Assembly: GCA_949287785.1 (NCBI GenBank)
Contig: CASEHR010000125.1
Span: forward strand, 1 to 11,256
Length of the DNA stretch: 11,256 nt
Direction: 5' to 3'
Origin: an uncultured Bacillota bacterium
GTDB lineage: Bacteria > Bacillota_I > Bacilli_A > Erysipelotrichales > Erysipelotrichaceae
Shown in pieces: positions 6,318 through 11,256 of the stretch. Below the pieces are notes generated by a model. The model made no database searches and was not told where the DNA came from. It saw only the letters and a program-made list of their open reading frames with translations. The position numbers and the translations under genes were made by a program. Within the stretch, counting starts at the first letter, position 1. Every line of letters starts with the position of its first letter.

Positions 6318-6862
6318 TACTTTTTATATCGCTGTTCGATCAGCTCGTAAGTCTTCGGATCAAGCAGATCACCGGCTTTGGTCGGATCACTTCTTATTGC
6401 GGATGACGATATATCGATCTTATCACTGTCCAAAACGATGACTTTATCAATATACTTATGATCCTTCACTTCATAACCTTTACGCGGATAGACGACGACT
6501 TTGATCTTATTGAAGAGGGTATCGGCTCTATACCATTTGTCCATATGGATGAAATTATCCGCGCCTACAAGAAGATATGTACCCGGGAAATATTCAATAG
6601 TCTCGACTGTCTTGGGTTGGCGCTGCAGTTTCTTTGACAGTTGATATTCGATATCGGATACAGCCAGTCTTTCGTCACCGGCGATCGTTTTTCTGATTAA
6701 GTCATAGCGTACCGTAAACGGGGTCAAAAGACTTTCCTTTTTATAAGTATCTGTTGCCGGAATAAAGACGACTTTATCATTCAAATATTCAGACGCTGTC
6801 CTGGCGATCATAATATGGGCTTTTGTGATCGGGTTGAAACTGCCGGGATATAGAATGTTCAT
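6308..6862 (-). CDS. nadD: Nicotinate-nucleotide adenylyltransferase (NadD family)
   Basis: NadD joins ATP and nicotinate mononucleotide to form deamido-NAD, a late step of NAD synthesis in the cytosol. The 184-residue length fits. The nucleotidyltransferase signature at the N-terminus is PGSFNPITKAH (6-16): it reads T-K-A-H where most NadD enzymes have H-x-G-H. A threonine in that first position is known in the wider superfamily, for example CoaD. The middle and end are NadD-like: LLVGADNF (97-104) followed by W110, and ISSSAIR (151-157). The first residues recall CoaD, but the C-terminal half argues for NadD. AGAGGA precedes the ATG by about 9 nt. It follows parB by 53 nt across a terminator-like hairpin, and it is not beside the usual yqeK or rsfS. 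No HD domain is fused. Confidence 0.78.
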   Translation of the reverse strand: MNILYPGSFNPITKAHIMIARTASEYLNDKVVFIPATDTYKKESLLTPFTVRYDLIRKTIAGDERLAVSDIEYQLSKKLQRQPKTVETIEYFPGTYLLVGADNFIHMDKWYRADTLFNKIKVVVYPRKGYEVKDHKYIDKVIVLDSDKIDISSSAIRSDPTKAGDLLDPKTYELIEQRYKKYFQ

Positions 6863-6895
6863 TTTTCAGGTTCCTCTTCTTCTATTTATCATCAT

Positions 6896-6924
6896 TTGAA
6901 AAGCACAGGCATTGCCTATGCTTT
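6896..6924 (-). terminator. Terminator hairpin overlapping the parB stop codon
   Basis: On the minus strand AAAGCATAGGC (6914-6924) pairs with GCCTGTGCTTT (6900-6910), 11 bp with one G-U pair and a 3-nt loop, followed by a run of four T counting the stem end. The first arm contains the parB TAG. The short T-run suggests partial termination, with some readthrough into nadD. Confidence 0.6.
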
Positions 6925-7773
6925 GTCAAGACAGTCGATCTTCTCTAAGATCCGATTGAGATCATCATCATCAGCGAAACTGATGGTTATCTTGTGTTTA
7001 CCCACTTCGACCTTCGTCATCAGCTTTTCTTCCAGGATCCGGCGGACATTATTGAGATAGATATCAGGTTCGACCGGTTTTTTATTATCCTTTTTTTCCT
7101 GCGTCATCTTTTCCAGCTGTCTGACGGTCAGACCTTCTCTGACGGCTTTCTTTGCCAGATCAACGGCTTTTTCTTCATCATTTACCGCTAAGATCGTCCG
7201 GGCTTGGCCATAGGACAGCTTACCATCATTTACCATGGTCTTGATCTCGGGAGCCAGTCTTAATAACCGCAGCATGTTGGTCACATGGGTACGTGATTTG
7301 CCGATCCGTTTGGCTAGCTCATCCTGAGTATAGCCCAGTTTGTTTATCAGATTGTCGTATGCTTCTGCCTCTTCGATCGCCGAAAGATCTTCTCTTTGAA
7401 TATTCTCAAGGAGCGATATCTCCATCATCTGTGCATCGTCCATATCGACGATGATCGCCGGGATATCAGTCTTTTCAGCCAGTTTGCTCGCTCTTAATCT
7501 TCTTTCGCCGGCGATCAGTTCATAACCTCCGACATGCGATCTTCTGACGATGATCGGCTGGAATACGCCGTGTTCTCTGATCGAATCAGCCAGTTCTTTC
7601 AGACCTTCATCATCGAAATGTTTACGCGGCTGATACGGGTTAGGTCTGATCTCGGTGACCTTTATCGCTGTATTACCGGCTTCGCGATGATCGATATCGC
7701 TTAAGACGCTGTCGATATCACTGCCGAAGATAGCTTCTAAGCCTTTACCTAGTCTCTTCTTTTTTTCTGCCAT
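6916..7773 (-). CDS. parB: Chromosome partitioning protein ParB (Spo0J)
   Basis: ParB is a CTP-dependent clamp that loads at parS sites near the origin, spreads along DNA, recruits SMC and stimulates ParA. This 285-residue protein has the expected parts in order. The basic N-terminal peptide with RLGKGLEAIF (7-16) is the ParA-activating end. The CTP-binding core carries GERRLRA (89-95) and ENIQRED (123-129). A helix-turn-helix (YTQDELAKRIGKSRTHVTN, about 148-166) binds parS, and the C-terminal part (about 238-285) should dimerise. The gene starts 1 nt after the parA stop and ends inside a terminator hairpin. No parS with a CACGTG core was found by eye in this window, although Bacillota often carry one close to this gene. 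Confidence 0.96.
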   Translation of the reverse strand: MAEKKKRLGKGLEAIFGSDIDSVLSDIDHREAGNTAIKVTEIRPNPYQPRKHFDDEGLKELADSIREHGVFQPIIVRRSHVGGYELIAGERRLRASKLAEKTDIPAIIVDMDDAQMMEISLLENIQREDLSAIEEAEAYDNLINKLGYTQDELAKRIGKSRTHVTNMLRLLRLAPEIKTMVNDGKLSYGQARTILAVNDEEKAVDLAKKAVREGLTVRQLEKMTQEKKDNKKPVEPDIYLNNVRRILEEKLMTKVEVGKHKITISFADDDDLNRILEKIDCLDKA

Positions 7774-7774
7774 C

Positions 7775-8545
7775 TTAACCTCTGTTATTCTCTATGACCT
7801 CTTTGGTCAGGGCTGCGTATGAACGGGCTCCTTCACTGGTCAGGGCATAGTCATAGATCGATTTACCCTGAGACGGTGCTTCCGATAGTTTGATATTTCT
7901 CGGGATATATGTCCGATAAGCTTTTTCCTTGAAATGACGATGGACATCCTGCTGAACTTCAACTGACAGATTGGTCCGCGCATCGAACATCGTCAATAAG
8001 ACACCTTCGATCCTGAGTTCCGGATTGAACAGTTTCTGGACCAATCTTATCGTCTGCAGCAATTGGGTGACCCCTTCAAGCGCATAGTATTCACACTGGA
8101 CCGGGATGATGACTGAGTCAGCTGCTGTCAGAGCATTGGTGTTTAAAAGACCCAGTGAAGGCGGACAGTCGATGATGATGAAATCATAGTTATCTTTGAT
8201 CTTTCGCAGTTCATTCTTTAAAAGCTGTTCTCTTCCCTCTTCGATCGTCGCCATTTCAAGATCAGCACCAGCCAAAGTAAGTGATGCCGGCAAAAGATCT
8301 AAAGGCGGTTTTCTAAGATGCTTGATGCAGTTGTTGATATCTTCGTCATCTAAGATCACATCGTAGATGGTCGTTTCATTATTCTTGACGGAATAACCGA
8401 TGCCCTGAGTAGCGTTACCCTGAGGATCGAAATCGACTAAAAGGACCTGCTTATTGAGATAAGCCAGGCCGGCAGCCAGATTGATGCTTGTGGTCGTCTT
8501 GCCGACACCACCTTTCTGATTGGCTATTGCGATAATCTTTCCCAT
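7775..8545 (-). CDS. parA: Chromosome partitioning ATPase ParA (Soj)
   Basis: ParA is a deviant Walker ATPase that forms ATP-bound dimers on the nucleoid and works with ParB in origin segregation; in Bacillus, Soj also controls DnaA. The 256-residue sequence has KGGVGKTT (11-18), including signature lysine K11 and P-loop lysine K16, the switch-region DFDPQGN (38-44), and Walker B IIIDCPPS (about 123-130). The segment LTMFDARTNLSVEV and the C-terminal SEAPSQGKSIYDY are typical of chromosomal ParA. There is no N-terminal DNA-binding extension, which sets it apart from plasmid type Ia ParA. The gene begins 3 nt after the noc stop with a GGTAGGGTAG ribosome binding region, and is followed 1 nt later by parB. 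Confidence 0.97.
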   Translation of the reverse strand: MGKIIAIANQKGGVGKTTTSINLAAGLAYLNKQVLLVDFDPQGNATQGIGYSVKNNETTIYDVILDDEDINNCIKHLRKPPLDLLPASLTLAGADLEMATIEEGREQLLKNELRKIKDNYDFIIIDCPPSLGLLNTNALTAADSVIIPVQCEYYALEGVTQLLQTIRLVQKLFNPELRIEGVLLTMFDARTNLSVEVQQDVHRHFKEKAYRTYIPRNIKLSEAPSQGKSIYDYALTSEGARSYAALTKEVIENNRG

Positions 8546-8548
8546 ATA

Positions 8549-9307
8549 CTACCCTACCTTATTGAATCTGATCGTCACTTTTACTTCGTTTTGATAATCC
8601 GTCTCATTCCATGAAACATCAAGACCGCTTTGCCGGCACAACTCATAGGCATCCTTTAACGTATTGATCCCCAGTTTGACACTTGATGATACAGGTTTGA
8701 AATGTCTTTCGTCTTTCGTCTTCAAGGCCTTGAGATACTCCTCGGTCTTTTTGACGTTGTATCCCCGTCGTACTATCGTCTCAAAAGCGTCCTTTTGCTT
8801 GTCGGGATCGACATTTAACAGTGCCCGGCCATGTCTTTCGGTGATCTCACCGCCGGCGATCGCATCACGGATATACTCAGGTAATTTCAAAAGGCGCAGT
8901 TTGTTGGCGACAGTCGATTGATTATAACCGAGCTCTCTGGCGATCTCGATCTGCGTCTTCTTTTGTGTCTCCATCATCTTTAAGATGGCCAATGCTTCTT
9001 CGATCGCATTGAGATTCTCTCTTTGCGTATTCTCGATCAAAGCCAGATTCGCACTCTCATTATCATCCTTATCGGCGATGATCGCCGGTATCGTTTCATA
9101 ACCTAATGTCTTATATGCACGATATCTTCTTTCCCCGGCAATTATCTCATAACGGTCACGGTAAGGACGGACGGTTATCGGCTGGATCAGACCGTTTTCC
9201 ATGATCGAATCCGCCAGATACTTGATCGAGTCCTCGCTGAATTCTAAACGCGGTTGGTTACGGTTGGGGATTATCTTTTCTATGTCTATCTCTCTTATCT
9301 CTTTCAT
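8549..9307 (-). CDS. noc: Noc-like ParB paralogue (nucleoid occlusion protein)
   Basis: Noc is a ParB paralogue of Bacillota that binds its own palindromic sites, spreads with CTP and blocks division over the nucleoid. The 252-residue protein has IIPNRNQPR (12-20), GERRYRA (58-64), ENTQREN (92-98) and a helix-turn-helix with ELGYNQSTVANKLRLLKLP (about 125-143), then ITERHGRALL (about 155-164), all close to Bacillus Noc. It lacks the 20-30 residue N-terminal extension whose amphipathic helix tethers Bacillus Noc to the membrane. The start is set by the ATGA overlap with rsmG (9304-9307), and no usable in-frame start lies just upstream. Its place between rsmG and parA is the canonical noc position, which supports the name over a second ParB. 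Confidence 0.9.
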   Translation of the reverse strand: MKEIREIDIEKIIPNRNQPRLEFSEDSIKYLADSIMENGLIQPITVRPYRDRYEIIAGERRYRAYKTLGYETIPAIIADKDDNESANLALIENTQRENLNAIEEALAILKMMETQKKTQIEIARELGYNQSTVANKLRLLKLPEYIRDAIAGGEITERHGRALLNVDPDKQKDAFETIVRRGYNVKKTEEYLKALKTKDERHFKPVSSSVKLGINTLKDAYELCRQSGLDVSWNETDYQNEVKVTIRFNKVG

Positions 9308-9999
9308 AACGGTCTTCTCTTTATCATACTGTAATGTCTTGGATATTTACTGTTGGTCGCTCGTGTTTTACGATAGATGGCAATGACCCGCTGATCACCA
9401 CTTGGCAAATGGTCTTCGTATATCCTTTCTTTTTCGGCATATAGGATCTTCAAGGCGTTTTCAGCTTCTTCGATCTCTTTTAAGCCGCTGCTCCCTTTCA
9501 GGATCACAAAGTGACCATCGACCTTCAGAAGCGGGATACACAGCTCGCTTAAGATATCTAAACTTTTGACAGCTCTGGCTGTAACGATATCATATCTCTC
9601 TCTTCCTTCGCTGTAGTTTTCCGCCCTTTCATTGACCACTTTTATCTTCTTCAGTCCGAGATCATCGATGACACTGTTCAGAAAACGACATCTTTTCTGT
9701 AACGGCTCCAGCAGCGTTACAGCCAATTCCGGATAAGCGATCTTCAATACGATCCCGGGAAATCCCGCACCACTTCCTACATCGCACAGTTCACCGTCGT
9801 ATTTAAAATACCTGACCGATAGGAGCGAGTCAAAGAAATGCTTCTCATATATGCCCTCATCATCATCGATCGCCGTCAGATTCATCGTCTCATTGGCCCT
9901 TTTTAAAAGATCTTTATATCGGTCGTACTTGATCAGCTGATCTTCATCAAGCAACAGACCGAGACTCTGAACCTTTTCCTTAAAGTATTTTGCATCCAT
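9304..9999 (-). CDS. rsmG: 16S rRNA (guanine527-N7)-methyltransferase RsmG (GidB)
   Basis: RsmG uses S-adenosylmethionine to methylate N7 of G527 in 16S rRNA of the small ribosomal subunit; loss of this mark gives low-level streptomycin resistance in several bacteria. The 231-residue protein shows the family-specific MNLTAI (39-44) and KHFFDSL (53-59), the SAM-binding loop DVGSGAGFPG (73-82), LLEPLQKRCRFL (96-107), TARAVKSL (140-147) and FVILKG (164-169). The basic C-terminus with KYPR close to the end is also typical. It is the first gene of the rsmG-noc-parA-parB unit. There is no Shine-Dalgarno sequence before the ATG, and a TATAAT box ends 7 nt upstream, so the mRNA may be leaderless. mnmG, its usual upstream neighbour, is replaced by an exported-protein gene. 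Confidence 0.96.
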   Translation of the reverse strand: MDAKYFKEKVQSLGLLLDEDQLIKYDRYKDLLKRANETMNLTAIDDDEGIYEKHFFDSLLSVRYFKYDGELCDVGSGAGFPGIVLKIAYPELAVTLLEPLQKRCRFLNSVIDDLGLKKIKVVNERAENYSEGRERYDIVTARAVKSLDILSELCIPLLKVDGHFVILKGSSGLKEIEEAENALKILYAEKERIYEDHLPSGDQRVIAIYRKTRATNSKYPRHYSMIKRRPL

Positions 10000-10006
10000 C
10001 CCGATT

Positions 10007-10012
10007 ATTATA
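10007..10012 (-). promoter_or_regulatory. -10 box of the rsmG-noc-par operon, probably leaderless
   Basis: A perfect TATAAT on the minus strand ends 7 nt before the rsmG ATG. The seven bases between (AATCGGG) hold no AGGAGG-like site, and no good -35 is visible at 16-18 bp. The RsmG N-terminus aligns with the family at this ATG, so a later start is unlikely. Confidence 0.45.
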
Positions 10013-10053
10013 CACCAAAGCTATCTGCTTATGGGAAATATTTCCAAACGGCA

Positions 10054-10076
10054 TAAAAAAAGGAGCATCGCTCCTT
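10054..10076 (-). terminator. Terminator overlapping the stop of the exported-protein gene
   Basis: On the minus strand AAGGAGC (10070-10076) pairs with GCTCCTT (10060-10066) around a 3-nt loop, followed by six more T. The first arm includes two bases of the TAA stop. It separates this gene from rsmG. Confidence 0.85.
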
Positions 10077-10752
10077 AGTATCCACTGGCATAGTTGAAGA
10101 TGTTGTGGTTATTGATGGTGACGGCATCATTGGTAACATATTCGACATAATACGGATTGAGCTCGTCCTTGACTTTTTCGACTTTGACGATCTCACCTTT
10201 AAAGAGGTCGTAATTGTTATAGTTGCCGGAATTGATAAGACCGTTTCCTGTTCTGTTGAACAGTTCGGAATCAGCGGCATAATCCGTGTCGATGACAAAC
10301 TCGATCACACTGCCATCGCTGCTGTGACTGCAGCCACCGACTGTATCACCATCAGCCTTTTCTTCGACCTTGACGACCGGCAGTACGACACCGCTTTCCA
10401 GGGTGATATAATAACGATCGCCGATGACACCGTAATACGAACCTAAAGCCACGCCGATAAAACCATCATCATCGACTAAGAAGCCCGTCGCCTCATCGAT
10501 CGTCATATTGGCTTGGATATAGCGATATTGTGTCGAGCCTTTAGCTGTTATCGCCCGATAGTCCATGTAAGTCTTGGTCGAACTGACGGAGCAGACACCG
10601 TAATCTTCACTCTGATAGACTTTCTGATAGTCCTTGAGCACATTGACATCCAATATATCGGCTGTCGTATCGAGTTCTTCGACATTGCCGGAATAACCAC
10701 TCAGGACAACACTTAATATAAAGACAAGAGTAATAATAAACCTCTTCTTCAT
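10075..10752 (-). CDS. Exported protein of unknown function with degenerate lipobox
   Basis: This 225-residue protein starts with a clear signal peptide (MKKR, then a hydrophobic stretch to about residue 17). The cleavage region reads L17-S-G-Y20, a lipobox-like setting with Tyr where lipoproteins have Cys, so it is either secreted by signal peptidase I or has lost its lipid anchor. The body (about 60-165) contains KTYMDYRAIT, VALGSYYG and IEFVIDTD. From memory, these recur in uncharacterised cell-surface or wall-associated proteins of Bacillota, where the segment is often a C-terminal domain. I assign no activity. The C-terminal tail after about 165 is rich in Asn, Tyr and Asp. A strong AAGGAGGA ribosome binding site, a promoter and a terminator make it a single-gene unit, divergent from the ABC ATPase gene. 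Confidence 0.8.
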   Translation of the reverse strand: MKKRFIITLVFILSVVLSGYSGNVEELDTTADILDVNVLKDYQKVYQSEDYGVCSVSSTKTYMDYRAITAKGSTQYRYIQANMTIDEATGFLVDDDGFIGVALGSYYGVIGDRYYITLESGVVLPVVKVEEKADGDTVGGCSHSSDGSVIEFVIDTDYAADSELFNRTGNGLINSGNYNNYDLFKGEIVKVEKVKDELNPYYVEYVTNDAVTINNHNIFNYASGY

Positions 10753-10775
10753 CCTTCCTCCTTGTATCGCGTTAG

Positions 10776-10804
10776 ATTATACCACTTTTTGCATAAAAGA
10801 CCAA
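10776..10804 (-). promoter_or_regulatory. Promoter of the exported-protein gene
   Basis: On the minus strand an extended -10, TGG-TATAAT (hexamer 10776-10781), lies 17 bp from TTGGTC (10799-10804), which keeps only the TTG of the -35 consensus. It is followed by AAGGAGGA just before the ATG. Confidence 0.65.
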
Positions 10805-10818
10805 ATCAGCCCTGATCG

Positions 10819-10847
10819 TTGACTTCTGTTATATACTGTTATATACT
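10819..10847 (+). promoter_or_regulatory. Promoter of the ABC-transporter ATPase gene
   Basis: TTGACT (10819-10824) and TATACT (10842-10847) are each one base from consensus and exactly 17 bp apart. The predicted start near 10854 leaves a leader of about 37 nt ending in AAGGAGG (10879-10885), 5 nt before the ATG. Tandem repeats cover the spacer and -10. Confidence 0.78.
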
Positions 10848-10856
10848 GTTTATATA
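10827..10856. repeat. Three tandem 10-bp repeats in a divergent promoter region
   Basis: Two perfect copies of TGTTATATAC (10827-10836, 10837-10846) are followed by a degenerate third, TGTTTATATA (10847-10856). The 10-bp period is close to one helical turn, so the copies present the same face of DNA. They overlap the ABC promoter spacer, -10 and start site. They may be operator half-sites or a slippage expansion. Confidence 0.8.
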
Positions 10857-10890
10857 AGATTGGTGTTCTGCTTGATGCAAGGAGGTAGAA

Positions 10891-11256
10891 ATGATCAGAC
10901 TAGAAAAAGTAAAGAAAAAACGTAAGGACTTCACCCTCGATATATCACTCACTGTTGATGATGGTCATATCAGCGCGCTGATCGGTCCCAATGGTGCCGG
11001 CAAAACAACGACATTCAAAGCCATTCTCGGCATCGTCGATATCGATGAGGGAAAGATCACGATCGACGGTAAAGAAATCACCATGATGGATCAGGCTGAC
11101 AAGACATTTATCGGTGCCGTGATATCAGGTACCAGTTTCAGTCAATATCTCACTATCAATGATATAGCCATTGTCTTGAAATCAGCTTACCCGGGCTTTG
11201 ATGCCGATTATTTCGATCAGGCTATCATAAGATCATCACTCCCTGTAAAAAAGAAA
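10891..11256 (+). CDS. ABC-transporter ATP-binding protein (partial, 5' end)
   Basis: The first 122 residues of an ABC ATPase are visible; the gene runs off the window. Walker A is GPNGAGKTT (32-40). The usual Q-loop region reads IGAVISGTSF (74-83), with no Gln or acidic residue at the expected position, followed by LTINDI and SAYPGFD (98-104). The YPGFD element and short spacing recall exporter ATPases of the YtrB/EcsA-like kind, which often sit beside a GntR-type regulator; none is visible here. The signature motif, Walker B and H-loop lie beyond the end. AAGGAGG 5 nt upstream fixes the start. The membrane partner should follow downstream. Confidence 0.9.
   Translation, partial: MIRLEKVKKKRKDFTLDISLTVDDGHISALIGPNGAGKTTTFKAILGIVDIDEGKITIDGKEITMMDQADKTFIGAVISGTSFSQYLTINDIAIVLKSAYPGFDADYFDQAIIRSSLPVKKK

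Noticed and set aside
10105..10446. 113-codon open reading frame on the plus strand
   Set aside because: It lies wholly inside the exported-protein gene on the other strand and reads as a shadow with repeated Ile/Asp from complementary GAT/ATC codons.
11190..11195. Third CCCGGG, a possible Noc-site core
   Set aside because: Neither flank resembles the consensus; it encodes the Pro-Gly of the ABC YPGFD element.

Overview
The window looks like chromosomal DNA of an anaerobic Bacillota bacterium, possibly an Erysipelotrichia-like or related gut lineage; this placement is inferred. Supporting signs are the gene order rsmG-noc-parA-parB, where Noc is a Bacillota protein usually found near the replication origin, a group B-type monomeric [FeFe] hydrogenase, moderate GC, and TGA used as an ordinary stop codon. 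I saw no insertion sequence, phage gene, CRISPR array or other mobile element.

Layout, left to right. (1) 1-1067, minus: the N-terminal two thirds or so of an EF-G/Tet(M)-type translation GTPase, cut by the window edge. (2) 1114-2583, minus: the [FeFe] hydrogenase as a single-gene unit with its own promoter, an imperfect palindrome over that promoter, and a terminator. (3) 2676-3694, minus: a two-gene unit with a four-helix membrane protein followed, with a 4-nt overlap, by a lipoprotein with a thioredoxin-like CxxC fold. (4) 3757-5985, plus: a three-gene operon of overlapping genes (TelA-family protein, HAD phosphatase, GNAT acetyltransferase), closed by a strong terminator. (5) 5986-6307: a convergent intergenic stretch holding tRNA-Gly(CCC) on the minus strand with its own promoter and terminator. 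(6) 6308-9999, minus: rsmG-noc-parA-parB with 4-nt overlap or 1-3-nt gaps, a terminator hairpin over the parB stop, then nadD. (7) 10075-10752, minus: an exported protein of unknown function. (8) 10891-end, plus: the start of an ABC-transporter ATPase, divergent from (7), across a promoter region with three tandem 10-bp repeats.

Functionally, region 6 couples a 16S rRNA methyltransferase to chromosome segregation (ParA/ParB) and nucleoid occlusion (Noc). The Noc homologue begins directly at its ParB-like core and lacks the N-terminal membrane-binding helix of the Bacillus protein. Region 2 supplies a soluble hydrogenase without its HydEFG maturases in view. Region 4 groups accessory or housekeeping functions with no obvious common pathway.

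The most interesting sequence-level signals are regulatory. Three genes (GTPase, membrane protein, rsmG) have a -10 hexamer ending 6-7 nt before the start codon and no Shine-Dalgarno sequence, which predicts leaderless mRNAs. Other genes here have textbook AGGAGG-like sites. Also notable are the palindrome over the hydrogenase promoter, the tandem repeats over the ABC promoter, and terminator hairpins that start inside stop codons. I did not find a clearly new multi-gene system.
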